Assembly (NCBI GenBank): GCA_964386865.1 | Contig: CAYLUN010000056.1 | Location: forward strand, 1-35,236 | Direction of reading: 5' to 3' | DNA from: CAYLUN01 sp964386865 | GTDB taxonomy: Bacteria; Verrucomicrobiota; Kiritimatiellia; RFP12; UBA1067 | DNA: 35,236 bases | Part shown: one piece after another, positions 14,563 to 24,300 of the stretch | How positions within the stretch are numbered: the stretch's first letter is position 1 | How the letters are laid out: each line of letters begins with the position of its first letter | The notes under the pieces: generated by a model | Told to the model about the DNA's origin: nothing | The model's input: only the letters and a program-made list of their open reading frames with translations | Databases searched by the model: none | Position numbers and translations under genes: made by a program

Positions 14563-16548
14563 CTAGTTACCCGCGTACTCGACGTCGATGCGGCCGTTGG
14601 AGTCGCCGCCGCCGTCGCCGCGAACCTCGGCCTGCAGCAGGTATTTCTTGCCCGGATCGCGGGGCTTCGGGAGCGTCAGCGTGTAGGTGGCCACGGCGCG
14701 CGCGCTGCCGGTGAAGTTCGCCGCGTCGTCCGAAGCGACCGCCTGCCCGTCCTCGAGGATCCGCAGCTTGCGCATGTCGAAGCGGTGGCGGCCGCGGGTG
14801 TAGGTGAAGCTGACCGCATAGGCGCCCGCCTTGTCCAGGCTGTTGCCGATGTCCCACGTGCTCGTCCCCCAGCTGTTCGACATCTCGCCGGCTTTCCACT
14901 GCGCCGCGCTGGGCGGCGCCACGGGCGCCGCGTTGACGCCCAGCCGCAGCAGCCGGTCGGCGTGCGTCTCCAGCCGCTTGACGAACGCCGCGTAGTCGCG
15001 GGAGTCCAGCGGCGACCAGACGGCTTCGGCCAGCGCGCACAGGCGCGGGTAGAGCTTCCACTCCGCGTCCTTCTCCCCCCAGACGTACTCGCTCCAGAGG
15101 TTGGCCTGACCGCCCAGCACATGGCTCTCGCGGTAGGCGGGAATGCCGTTGCACGGATCGAACGCATAGACCTTTTTCAGCGGCAGCAGTCCGCCGATGT
15201 ACTCGTAGCCGTCGTTGCCCGAGAACTGGCGGTAGTCGAAGTAGCAGAAATCTGTCGGCGTCATCACCACGTCGTGCCCCTGGGCCACCGCGTCCTGGCC
15301 GCCTTTCATGCCGCGCCACGACATCACGGCCGCGCCCGGCGCCAGCCCGCCCTCAAGGATCTCATCCCATCCGATGAGCCGGCGCCCCTTCTTCGCAAGA
15401 TACTGGTCGAAGTGGCGGATGAACCAGCTCTGGAGCTCGTGCTCGTCCTTGAGCCCGTTCGCCTTCATCCGCGCCTGGCACTTTTCGCACGCTTTCCAGC
15501 GCGCTTTGGGACACTCGTCGCCGCCGACATGGATGAACGGGCTGTCGAACAGCGCGCACACCTCGTCCAACACGCCCTCCAGAAAGCGCAGCGTCTGGTC
15601 GTTGCCCGCGCAGTAGACCTCCTCCTCGACGCCCCACAGCACGCGCGGCTCGAGCGGCACGCCACGGCAGGAGAACTCCGGGTAAGCCGCCAGCGCGGCG
15701 CGGCCGTGGCCGGGCATCTCGATCTCGGGCACGACGCGGATATGCCGCGCCTGGGCGTAAGCCAGCACCTCGCGGACTTCATCCTGGGTGTAGAAGAACG
15801 GCCCGTAGGGCTTGCCGTCCAGCGCCTTCCGGTCGCCCGGCACAACCGACGCCGGCCGCCTGGACGCGACCTCCATGAGCTTCGGTCGCTTCTCAATCGC
15901 GACGCGCCACCCTTGGTCGTCGGTCAGATGCCAGTGCAGCGTGTTGAGCTTGTGCACCGCCATCTGGTCGAGCAGCCGGAGGACATAGGCCTTTCCGAAG
16001 AAGTGCCGGCACTCGTCCAGCATAACTCCGCGCCACGCAAAGCGCGGCGCGTCCCTGATTTCGACGCCGGGGATCCGCCAGGACAGATTCGTCGCGCGCT
16101 CGCCGCCGAACGCCGCGCTCGGCAGGAGCTGCCGCAGCGTCTGCGCCCCGTGGAAGAAGCCCGCCGCGTCCGAGGCGGCGATCCGCGCGCCCCGCTGATC
16201 CGCGCGCAGCGCATAGCCCTCAGCTTTGATCGCGTCGCCCGTTTCCGGAGCTGCGAACGCGACGTCGCAAGAGGCGTGCGCGAACCACCCGCCGAGCGGC
16301 TTGACCGTCAGCGGATACCCCGTCACCGGCCGCAGGCACGCGGCCAATGACTCGGCCGCCTCTTTCGCTCCGGCCGCGCCGTGCGCATAGCGTATGGCGG
16401 ATTTCGGCGAGAGCGCGAACGCCCCCGGCAGCCAATCCATCTGCGCCGGCTGCGGCACAACCGCGAGCCGGTCCACCGCCTGCTTGGGCGTCTCCGCCTG
16501 AGCCAGAAACGGCATCGCTGCCACAACCGCCACAGCTAACTTACGCAT
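14563..16548 (-). CDS. secreted beta-N-acetylhexosaminidase (GH20)
   Basis: 661 residues from ATG 16548 after GGGAGTGGGAG. The longer frame to 17187 crosses the next gene. It has a signal peptide (MRKLAVAVVAAMPFLAQA), a GH20b-type N-terminal domain (VVPQPAQMDWLPGAF onward), then the barrel. The barrel shows WRGVMLDECRHFF, LHWHLTDDQGWRV and the catalytic Asp-Glu pair in HVGGDECPKARW (about 340-351), followed by GWDEILEGGLAPGAAVMSWRG. A C-terminal domain of about 120 residues (SWGTSTWDIGNS to the end) resembles a carbohydrate-binding cap. The enzyme releases terminal GlcNAc or GalNAc from glycans outside the cytoplasm, which feeds the kinase and deacetylase genes upstream. Confidence 0.93.
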   Translation of the reverse strand: MRKLAVAVVAAMPFLAQAETPKQAVDRLAVVPQPAQMDWLPGAFALSPKSAIRYAHGAAGAKEAAESLAACLRPVTGYPLTVKPLGGWFAHASCDVAFAAPETGDAIKAEGYALRADQRGARIAASDAAGFFHGAQTLRQLLPSAAFGGERATNLSWRIPGVEIRDAPRFAWRGVMLDECRHFFGKAYVLRLLDQMAVHKLNTLHWHLTDDQGWRVAIEKRPKLMEVASRRPASVVPGDRKALDGKPYGPFFYTQDEVREVLAYAQARHIRVVPEIEMPGHGRAALAAYPEFSCRGVPLEPRVLWGVEEEVYCAGNDQTLRFLEGVLDEVCALFDSPFIHVGGDECPKARWKACEKCQARMKANGLKDEHELQSWFIRHFDQYLAKKGRRLIGWDEILEGGLAPGAAVMSWRGMKGGQDAVAQGHDVVMTPTDFCYFDYRQFSGNDGYEYIGGLLPLKKVYAFDPCNGIPAYRESHVLGGQANLWSEYVWGEKDAEWKLYPRLCALAEAVWSPLDSRDYAAFVKRLETHADRLLRLGVNAAPVAPPSAAQWKAGEMSNSWGTSTWDIGNSLDKAGAYAVSFTYTRGRHRFDMRKLRILEDGQAVASDDAANFTGSARAVATYTLTLPKPRDPGKKYLLQAEVRGDGGGDSNGRIDVEYAGN

Positions 16549-16616
16549 GCTCCCACTCCCCTCTGAAGACCGGCTCGCTGACAGCCAACCTGCGGCTCGC
16601 GAGAACCACCCGTCGC

Positions 16617-17738
16617 CTACCCCTGCCTGATCCCCCGCACGATCGCCTCCATCGCCTCCGCCTGCGCCTCCATGCTGCGCACCATCTGAAGCTGCGTCCG
16701 GCAGCGGTCGAGGTTCTGCCCCGGCCGGTGCGTGCGGAAATAGACGTCGCCCGCCAGATAGTCGGTCAGGAAGCGGATGCCGATGGTCAGCGTGATCAGC
16801 TGCCCCGAGAAGACGAGCTCCTCGATCTCCGCCGGGAGCAGAAACGCCGCTTCGGACAGATAGCCGCGCGCCAGCGCCTCGAACATGGCGATGCGGCTGC
16901 CGACCTTCGCGAGGTCGCGCTCGTCCTCTTTGGCGGAAGCCGTGGCGGAGCGCACCATGTCGCCGAAGTCGTAGAGCGCGAGCCCCGGCATCACGGTGTC
17001 GAGGTCGATCACGCAGATGCCCTCGCCCGTCGCGTCGTCCAGCATGACGTTGTTGATCTTGGTGTCGTTGTGCGTGATGCGCTCGGGAATCTCGCCGCGC
17101 GCGTGGCGCTCCAGCAGCCGCCCGCACCGCTCGCGCCGCTCGGCGACGAAGGCGATTTCCGCCGCCACCTGCGCCTTGCGGCCGCACGCGTCCGCCGCGA
17201 TGGCCGCGTCCAGCGCCTGCAGCCGCGAGAGCGTGTTATGAAAGGCCGGGATGGTCTCGTGCAGCCGCGGCGCGGGCAAGTCGGCCAACTGGTTCTGGAA
17301 CCGCGCGAACGACCGCGCCGCCTCGTACGCCTGGCGCTCGCTCTCGATGATGTCGTAGGTCTGCGCCCCCTCGATGAAGAGATACAGTCGCCACCAGTTG
17401 CCTTCCACGTCGCGCACGTAGGGCTTGCCGTCGCGGGCCGGAATCACCGTCAGCGTCTGGCGCGACGCGTCGGACGAGCCCGCCGCCGCCAGCTTGCCGC
17501 GCAGGTGCTCCGTCACGCGCAGGATATTCTCCATCACGCACTCCGGCTGCTTGAAGATCGCGTGGTTGATGCGCTGCAGCAGGTAGTGAACAGGCCTGCC
17601 CGCCAGCCGCGCCGCCACCTGATACGTGTCGTTGATGTGGCCCGACCCGTACGGCACGGCGTCCGCAAAATCGCCCCACGCCTGAAAGCCCGCGACCGCG
17701 TGCCTCAACTGCTCCTTGGTGTGCTTCGCCCGTTCCAT
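16617..17738 (-). CDS. N-acetylhexosamine 1-kinase-like phosphotransferase (NahK/APH family)
   Basis: 373 residues, matching the 350-360 of bifidobacterial NahK. The N-terminal PYGSGHINDTYQV is the nucleotide loop, followed by YLLQRINHAIFKQPECVMENI. The catalytic loop THNDTKINNVMLD (about 220-232) and the metal motif CVIDLDTVMPGLALYDFGD (about 240-258) are those of NahK/LnpB, which phosphorylates GlcNAc or GalNAc at C1. GGGGGG precedes ATG 17738. It lies between the PIG-L and GH20 genes, which supports a role in salvage of hexosamines released by GH20. Confidence 0.82.
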   Translation of the reverse strand: MERAKHTKEQLRHAVAGFQAWGDFADAVPYGSGHINDTYQVAARLAGRPVHYLLQRINHAIFKQPECVMENILRVTEHLRGKLAAAGSSDASRQTLTVIPARDGKPYVRDVEGNWWRLYLFIEGAQTYDIIESERQAYEAARSFARFQNQLADLPAPRLHETIPAFHNTLSRLQALDAAIAADACGRKAQVAAEIAFVAERRERCGRLLERHARGEIPERITHNDTKINNVMLDDATGEGICVIDLDTVMPGLALYDFGDMVRSATASAKEDERDLAKVGSRIAMFEALARGYLSEAAFLLPAEIEELVFSGQLITLTIGIRFLTDYLAGDVYFRTHRPGQNLDRCRTQLQMVRSMEAQAEAMEAIVRGIRQG

Positions 17739-17768
17739 AGCCCCCCCTTTGCCGACCGCCTGTATCCG

Positions 17769-17782
17769 CCTACAGCCTACAG
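17769..17782. repeat. heptamer CCTACAG x2
   Basis: Two tandem CCTACAG units lie in the short gap between genes. The same unit recurs once at 18651-18657 in the next gap. With the heptamer cassette at 550-679 this suggests a genome rich in seven-base intergenic repeats. Confidence 0.6.
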
Positions 17783-17792
17783 CCTTCCTCTC

Positions 17793-18632
17793 TCACCCGA
17801 TCCTCTTCACCACGTCCGCTTTCATCTCGTCGATCAGCGACGCCGTATAATCCGCGATCGACAGCGCGTCGTCCTGCACCAGCGGGCTCAGGTCCATCGC
17901 GAAGGTCAGCATGGTCGCCGCGTCCACGGCGTGCGACTCGAAGAAGGTCGCGTGCGCCTTGCGGCGGCCCATGACCGCGTCATCGTAGCGCTTGCCGCCC
18001 GAGATCTGCGAGTCGAAAACGCCGGAGAGCGCCGCGGAGATGTTGGCGCGGTCGCTGACGTTCAGCACCACCTTGCGGCCGTCCGGCAGCCAGTCCAGGT
18101 CGCGCCAGATCTCGCAGCCGTACACCTGGGCCGGACGCTCGGCCGGCGGCAGGCGGCGGAGCGCGGCGATCACCGCCCGCACCACGCCGACGTGCGTGTC
18201 GTGCTTGTCGGACGGCGCGTGCGTGTAGACGGTCTGCGGGCGCGCGGCCCGCACGATTTCGGCGAGATCATCCACCACGGGCGCGTTGTCCCGCGCCTTC
18301 ACCTCTTTACTGGCGAAGTCCAGCTGCAGCATCGCGCCGTAGCGCCCGACCATCGCCGCCGTGCGCTGCTCGAGGCGGCGCACGGCTTTCATCTGCTCGT
18401 CCGCATACGAGGCGTACACGCCGGCGCGCGAGCTGCCCGCGCCGTCGGTGCAGGTGACGCCGCAGAACGCCTTGTCCGGCTGCCCAAAGCAGGCCAAGAC
18501 GCCGTGTACCGCCATGAACTCCAGGTCGTCCTGATGCGCGCCGACACCCAGATGCGTGGTCCGCGCCAACGCAGCGGCAACATCCGATCCGTCCGGCACA
18601 AAGACATCCGCCGTCGATTTCGTCAGTTTCAT
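17793..18632 (-). CDS. PIG-L/LmbE-family deacetylase
   Basis: 279 residues. The family zinc motif appears as GAHQDDLEFMAVHG (about 31-44), a variant of A-H-P-D-D-E with Gln for Pro and Leu-Glu after the Asp pair. The second zinc site is YTHAPSDKHDTHVGVVRAV (about 155-173), containing the H-x-D-H-x-x-H-like pattern. The family removes acetyl groups from N-acetylglucosaminyl compounds. GGAAG lies before ATG 18632, and 37 bases separate it from the upstream kinase gene. The context fits deacetylation of GlcNAc derivatives. Confidence 0.85.
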   Translation of the reverse strand: MKLTKSTADVFVPDGSDVAAALARTTHLGVGAHQDDLEFMAVHGVLACFGQPDKAFCGVTCTDGAGSSRAGVYASYADEQMKAVRRLEQRTAAMVGRYGAMLQLDFASKEVKARDNAPVVDDLAEIVRAARPQTVYTHAPSDKHDTHVGVVRAVIAALRRLPPAERPAQVYGCEIWRDLDWLPDGRKVVLNVSDRANISAALSGVFDSQISGGKRYDDAVMGRRKAHATFFESHAVDAATMLTFAMDLSPLVQDDALSIADYTASLIDEMKADVVKRIG

Positions 18633-18668
18633 TTATCTTCTTCCTAACCGCCTACAGCCTAAACCCCT

Positions 18669-20039
18669 CTAGATCAGCGGCAGCGAGGCCGCGGCCACGG
18701 ACTGCCCGACGCGGCGTGCCTTCTCGTCTGGCATGAAAACCTCGATCTGCTCCGCCAGCTCGGGGAACTGGTCCGCGAGGATCAGCCGCGCCGTCTCAAG
18801 GATCATCACGCCGCCCGGGCCGGAGGTCACGCGGCCGAGGATCATCATGCTGTCGAAGCCGTAGAATTCGCGGTACCACGGGACCGAGTAGCCGAGGTAG
18901 AGCCCGATCTTCTGGAAAATCGTCAGCGCGGTCACGTCGCCGTCGAGCATCCGCTCTTGCACCCGCTTCAGTCGCTCGGGAAGCGGCATCTTGGCCGGGA
19001 AGCGGATGCCCTTCTTCATGGCCAGGTAGTTCACGGCCTGCTGCGAGAAGTACATCGCGCCCACGCCCGTGTCGCCGGACCACTCGTCGGCCGGGGCGGA
19101 CGGGTGCAGGTCGACCGGCGCGAAGGCCAGCTCCGACAGCCGCCCCGTCAGGCAGCCCTTGCGGTCCACGAAGCCGCCCGCCTCGCTCGACCCCATGGCC
19201 ACGCCGAGTATGCCCTTCTTGCCGAGGGACATCAGGCCGGCCAGGGCGGTGACGTCGCCGTCGTTGGCCACCTCGATCGGCACGTTCCACTCCTTGCCGA
19301 GGCGCAGGAACATGTTCTGCGCCTCCGCGTAGCGCTCGGCGGGAACCGCGCGGAAGAGCGACGCCACCTGGATGCGGTTGTCCACCACCACGCCGGCCGT
19401 GCTGCCGCCGATCGCGTCCACGCGCGGCAGGCTGGCCGCCGCCTTTCTCAGGCCCGTGTTAAGCTGGCTGTAGTGGTATTCCGGGTCTGCCTGATTGCGC
19501 GGGTCCCACGGGAACTCCTCGCTGAAGACCACTTTGCCGCGCTTGACCGCGCTGATCTTGAAATCGCTCGCGCCGAGGTCGAAGCCGAGGCGGCACCCGT
19601 TGGTGCGGTTGTCCATCAGCAGCTCGCGCTCATACGGCTGCGGCATCTCCGCCAGCGGGCGCATCTCGACCGTCATCGGCCGCCCGTACACGCCCTCCAT
19701 GAAGTTCGCGTCGAACGCGCGCGCCCCCGTCTTTGCGTACTGCTGCTTGATGGCCAGGCAGAGCTTGCGCGGGCCGGACAGCATGAGCCGCCAGCCGCCG
19801 CACGACCAGAGCAGGAACTTCACGACGCGCTCGGCCAGCAGCGCCACTTCGGGCGAATCCTCCGCACGCGCCGGCAGCGGCAGGTCGTAGCGCGACACGT
19901 AGCCGTTCTCGCGCTCCCACGCGATCGCCAGGACCCGGCCATCCGGGCGCGCCGCCCGCTTCAGCTCCTGCAGGACCGTGATCGGCGGGCGGAAGTCGCG
20001 CTTCAGTGTCACCTTTGTCTGTAAGCCTGTGTCTAACAT
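18669..20039 (-). CDS. ROK-like ASKHA sugar kinase
   Basis: 456 residues from ATG 20039, chosen because GGAGG lies five bases before it. The ATG at 20051 overlaps that site. The ASKHA core begins after an N-terminal domain of about 150 residues: GFDLGASDFKISAVKRG (phosphate 1), AIGGSTAGVVVDN, VANDGDVTALAG (ROK catalytic Asp region) and AMGSSEAGGFVD. The usual ROK zinc motif H-x-C-x-C-G-x-x-G-C is absent, and the protein is about 140 residues longer than typical ROK kinases. A sugar kinase role, perhaps for glucosamine or GlcNAc, is inferred from the cluster. It is the first gene of the minus-strand operon. Confidence 0.75.
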   Translation of the reverse strand: MLDTGLQTKVTLKRDFRPPITVLQELKRAARPDGRVLAIAWERENGYVSRYDLPLPARAEDSPEVALLAERVVKFLLWSCGGWRLMLSGPRKLCLAIKQQYAKTGARAFDANFMEGVYGRPMTVEMRPLAEMPQPYERELLMDNRTNGCRLGFDLGASDFKISAVKRGKVVFSEEFPWDPRNQADPEYHYSQLNTGLRKAAASLPRVDAIGGSTAGVVVDNRIQVASLFRAVPAERYAEAQNMFLRLGKEWNVPIEVANDGDVTALAGLMSLGKKGILGVAMGSSEAGGFVDRKGCLTGRLSELAFAPVDLHPSAPADEWSGDTGVGAMYFSQQAVNYLAMKKGIRFPAKMPLPERLKRVQERMLDGDVTALTIFQKIGLYLGYSVPWYREFYGFDSMMILGRVTSGPGGVMILETARLILADQFPELAEQIEVFMPDEKARRVGQSVAAASLPLI

Positions 20040-20173
20040 AGCTGCCTCCATGGGGAACTGGCATGGCTGAAGGGCGGATGCTGGCGCCTCCCGAGCACCG
20101 CGTCTCAGCCCGCTGTCCGCGATTCCGCCACGCCGCCATTTCCTTCACTGTTTTTATTCTAACCGGTTGCGTG

Positions 20174-20198
20174 ATCCTATTGCGTTCACAATCCTATT
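20174..20198. promoter_or_regulatory. possible operator: direct repeat ATCCTATT x2
   Basis: Two copies of ATCCTATT (20174-20181 and 20191-20198), 17 bases apart start to start, lie in the divergent region between the kinase operon and the AraC-type gene. The second overlaps a TATTAT that could be the -10 box of the regulator gene. Direct half-sites are usual for AraC-family proteins. Confidence 0.4.
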
Positions 20199-20215
20199 AT
20201 CGTAAGATTGCGAAC

Positions 20216-21145
20216 ATGGAAGCGTCCATCTCCAACCTGCGTTTCGAGTACATGAACACCTCGGAGCGGCGCGTGCTCAATCTCGGCGAGGCCGGGTTGC
20301 CCTCTGTGCCGATGCTCGGCTATTGCCACTACCGGAACCCGCGGCCCGACGTTCCCGAGCACTGGCACCCGGGCTGCCTCGAGATCCACTACGGCGTGCG
20401 CAGCACGCTGTCGTTCGGCTTCAACGGCCGCGTCTACCGGCTGGGCCCTGGCGAGGTTTTCGTCAACCTGCCGGGCGAGCGCCACACGGTCAGCGAACAC
20501 CCCAAGGGGCTGATTCTCTATTGGGTCATCGTCAGGCTGGACACCGACGAGCCGTCGTTCCTCGGGCAGCCCTCCGAGGAGGCTGCGGCGCTGCGGCAGG
20601 CGCTCCTGCACATCCCGCACCGGCACTTCCGAGGAAACGAAACGATCAAGCGGCAGTTTCAGACGCTTCACATGCTGACCGACGAACCGCCCACGCCCTT
20701 GCGCGCGCTCCGCTTGCGGACGACCACGCTCGCGCTCCTGCTGGAGGTTCTCTCGGCCTCCCGCGAGCATACGGTGCCCCCGGACGAGTCGCGCCTCGAG
20801 AGTGTCGTGCACACCCTGCGCAACCACCCGGAGCTGCCCTGTCCGCTCGACCAGCTTGCCCGCCAGGCCGGGATGGCGCCCAACCACTTTGTCACCCGTT
20901 TCCGTCTTCTGACCGGTCTGCCGCCACGCCAGTTCCTGCTCGACTGCCGCATGCAGGCGGCCCGGCGTCTGCTGCGCGAAACCGCCGCTCCCGTCACCGA
21001 GATCGCCCTCCAGCTCGGGTTCTGCTCGTCGCAGCACTTCGCCAGCCTCTTCAAGCGGCACACGGGCGTGACGCCCATCGCCTACCGCGCGGGGCGCGCC
21101 GGCCCCAGCCGGAGCAGCGACCGCGACGACGGACAGAGCGCCTAG
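20216..21145 (+). CDS. AraC-family transcriptional regulator
   Basis: 309 residues from ATG 20216 (MEASISNL). The longer frame from 20063 runs through the divergent promoter region. The N-terminal cupin domain shows HWHPGCLEIHYG and RLGPGEVFVNLPGERHTV (about 60-105). The C-terminal double helix-turn-helix is clear: LDQLARQAGMAPNHFVTRFR and TEIALQLGFCSSQHFASLFKRHTGVTPIAYR (about 220-300). It is divergent to the amino-sugar operon and most likely controls it in response to a sugar. Confidence 0.92.
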   Translation: MEASISNLRFEYMNTSERRVLNLGEAGLPSVPMLGYCHYRNPRPDVPEHWHPGCLEIHYGVRSTLSFGFNGRVYRLGPGEVFVNLPGERHTVSEHPKGLILYWVIVRLDTDEPSFLGQPSEEAAALRQALLHIPHRHFRGNETIKRQFQTLHMLTDEPPTPLRALRLRTTTLALLLEVLSASREHTVPPDESRLESVVHTLRNHPELPCPLDQLARQAGMAPNHFVTRFRLLTGLPPRQFLLDCRMQAARRLLRETAAPVTEIALQLGFCSSQHFASLFKRHTGVTPIAYRAGRAGPSRSSDRDDGQSA

Positions 21146-21176
21146 CCGCTCAAGTTAGCCTTGTCTCATTTTGTGC

Positions 21177-21206
21177 TTGCCATTACATCTATAGCTCTAC
21201 TATAAT
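21177..21206 (+). promoter_or_regulatory. promoter of RHS gene 1
   Basis: TTGCCA (21177-21182), an 18-base spacer, TATAAT (21201-21206). The same boxes and spacing recur before RHS gene 2. Confidence 0.8.
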
Positions 21207-21327
21207 ATCGCCGTTTTAAGGATCCATGCGCCCTGAGGGTTTCCGCGTCACCGACGGCTGGCACCCGACCAACCAAACAAGCGACCCCTAGAGACGATGA
21301 GTCTGAGATAAACAGAGGAGGCGCACC
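21207..21327 (+). other. conserved leader of RHS gene 1
   Basis: About 120 bases of untranslated leader share blocks with the leader of gene 2: CGCCGTTTTAAGGAT, GCGCC(C)TGAGGG, CCCCT..AGACGATG, TCTGA and GAGGAGGCG before the ATG. No known riboswitch class is recognised. Confidence 0.55.
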
Positions 21328-24300
21328 ATGAACACACATCTACTCGCGAGCATCCGAACAGGTCATCTGGTGATCGCGCTCGGGCTTTCACCTTTGACGT
21401 CAATCCTGACGCCCGCTCGAGCCGCGCTCCCCGAGGGACGCAGCCTGGCTATCGAAAGGCAGGGCGCAGGCGTCAGCCTGTGCTGGCTAACCATCACGAA
21501 CGCCCCTTACGTGGTTCAGGCGCGAACCAATCTGGTGCAGGGAGAATGGGGCCTCTTGGACACGATCACCAACGCGGGCGGTTTCACTGTGTACCCCATC
21601 GCGCCGGACGACTCACCTTCGCGCTTCTTCCGGGTGCTCTTTCCGCAGCCGACGGTTGCGGCGGGCGAACCGGCCCGCTATGCGCACGGGACGGGCGGCT
21701 CGTACCTGTATATCACGGGCTCGTTCTTCTATGAGGGAGACCAGGTCCGTGTGGGCGGCCTCCTCGCAGGCGGCACCGTGTTCGTCACGCCGTCGCTGCT
21801 GCGCGTCGAACTGCCGCCCGAGCTGCCGCCGGGCCGGCACGACGTGGAGATCCTGAGCGCCCACACCGGCTCCGCGCTGGCGCTGCTTCACGAGGCGGTC
21901 ACCGTGGTGGACCCGCTCGCGGATCCGGACCGACTGCTCTACGGGCCGCCAGAGGAGCCGCCGGCCAGTCCCTCGGCCGTGTGGCTCTCTAAAAGGGGCT
22001 ATGACTACTACATGGCCCGTAGCGACCTCGCCGCCTCCACTCTCTCTGGAGGCAGGAGGGGCATCACCGAAAAGGGGCTCAAGCTCTTTGACGGCGGCGT
22101 AGCGGCCGTAGCGCCCCCCTCCGAAAGCGGCAAGGGCATCACAGAAAGAGGGATCAAGCTCTTCGACGACAGCGCGGACGCAGGCATCACCGTACCGGAC
22201 TCCGACAAGGGAATCAGCCAGCCAGGCATCAAGCGGAGCATCGCTGGCGGGGTTGTGGCTGCCATCGTTGTCGCGGCGCGCGGCGGCAGAGACGCCAGCG
22301 AGCCGGAGGTCGTGCCCTTCTCCGGCGAGGTTCGGCAGCAGGTCGTGGACCTCGCGATCCCTGGGCGCGCCCTGGATTTCGTCTGGGCGCGCACGTACAG
22401 CTCGCGTATTGGGCGCACGGGCGCCTCAGCCAACGGCTGGACGTTTTCCTACGACCTTCACCTGCAGCCGCTCGGCGGCGATATTTTGATCCATAACGGC
22501 ACTGGCCGCGCGGATCGCTATGCCCTCCAGCCCAACGGCACCTACACCTGCCCGGAATTCTTCTGTGAAGGCACGCTCAGCGCCGACATCTTCCGCCTCA
22601 CGTTCGCGGACACCGGCTACTGGGAGTTCCGGTCGCTGACCGCAGCGACGGCCGCTGGCAAACTCGACCACATCGTGGACCGCAACGGCAACACCGTGTC
22701 CTTGGACTACGACCAGGCTGGGCGCCTGGCCGCGGTCGTCGACGATCTCGGGCGCACCCATACCGTCGCCTACGATACGGCGGGGCGGCTCGAGTCCGTC
22801 ACCGACTCCTTCGGACGAAGGGTGACGTATCGTTATTACACGGGGCTCCCGAGCGATCCGGGCGGCGGCCTCGGCGACCTGAAGTCCGTCACCTCGCCGC
22901 CGGTCACCGGCACGCCGACAGGAAACGATTTCCCTGAAGGCAAGACCACGACATACACCTATTCTGCGGGCTCCTCTGTAGCGGCAGAGAACCACTTGCT
23001 GCTCTCGGTGGCAGACGCGCTTGGGCAGACTGTCGTGGCCTGTGCTTACGACCTCAGTCAGACGTCTTCGTCCTACCTGCGCTGCACGTCGCTCCAGCGC
23101 GGATCCGATGCGCCGACGATGCTCACGTACCAGCCGCAAACGCCATCACCCGACAACCGCTTCGCCGCGATGCGTTGCGTCGCCAACGACCCCGTCGGCA
23201 ACGTGAACGTGGTTCTCTACGATTGCCGCAACCGCGGCATCGAGAAGGCCCAGATCAAGCGACGTGCGGAACCCGGCACGTTGGTCACCGACACCTCGAC
23301 GCTGCCCTACGACAAGCTGCGCGAGGACGACCCCGATTCCACCGTCACCCGCTGGAGCTGGAACAACGACTCGCTCTGCACGGCCGCCACCGCGCCGGGT
23401 GGTCAGGAAGTGCGCTTCATATATCAAGGCGACCTCGAACCCTCCACGCCCGCCCGCAAGCGCGCCGACTGCCTGGTGGTGAGCCAACGTGCGCCAGCCC
23501 CCGTGGACTTCGACGGAGACGGCGCTCTGGACTCATCAGAGCGTGTCTGGAACTACCAGTTTGATCCGCGTTTCGGGTCGCCGGGCAACGATTATAGGGT
23601 TGACACTTTCTATCCGCAGGATCCGAATTGGGGAAAGCCCAAAAAAGGTGGCATCAGCGCGCCCCCGAGCGGTGACGGATCGGACGGCGGCCTTGGAATC
23701 CCCAATGACCCCAGTGGCACGTTTGCACTGGGCGATGTGATTCGAGGTGCTGTCGGCTACGTCACCTCCGCCACCGACCCGCGCGGCAACGCGACCGAAG
23801 CGGAGTACGATGAGCAAGGCAACTGCCGAGCCCTCATCGTTCCTGCTACACGCTCGAGTACCGGTGTCATCACGTTCAGCCGTGTCCACGACGCCCACGG
23901 CCAGTTGACAGCCATCACCAACGCCCCCGACGCCAACGGTCGCTGTCGAGTGGACACGTTCACGTATTCCCAGGGACAGGTCACCGCGTGCGTCGTGGAC
24001 GCGGCTGCCGACGGACTCGCGCTCACAGCCTCGTTTGAATACGACGCACGCGGCAACCTGACCCGCCTCGTGGACCCGCGCGGCAACGACTGGCTCTACA
24101 CCTACAACGCGCTCGACCAGTGCGTCCGCGCCCAGTCGCCGGTCAATGTCTCCCAACGTTGCAACACAGGCTTCTTCTACGATGCCAATGACAATCTGGT
24201 GCAGACCGTCACCCAAGTGCGCGATGCCGGCGATGCCCAGACCGGCACCTGCACGGACCGCGCCACTTACGACGAGCTGCGCCGCCTGACCGAAGTCGTC

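Noticed and set aside
17793..17795. UGA ending the PIG-L gene as a Sec codon
   Set aside because: The sequence after it is the CCTACAG repeat and the next gene's leader, not protein-like.
14416..18647. Long plus-strand frames opposite the amino-sugar operon
   Set aside because: Arg/His/Leu-rich antisense shadows without motifs or ribosome sites. The minus strand carries clear GH20, NahK and PIG-L motifs.
21207..21327. Known riboswitch in the RHS leaders
   Set aside because: I could not match the blocks to any class I know, so it is listed only as a conserved leader.
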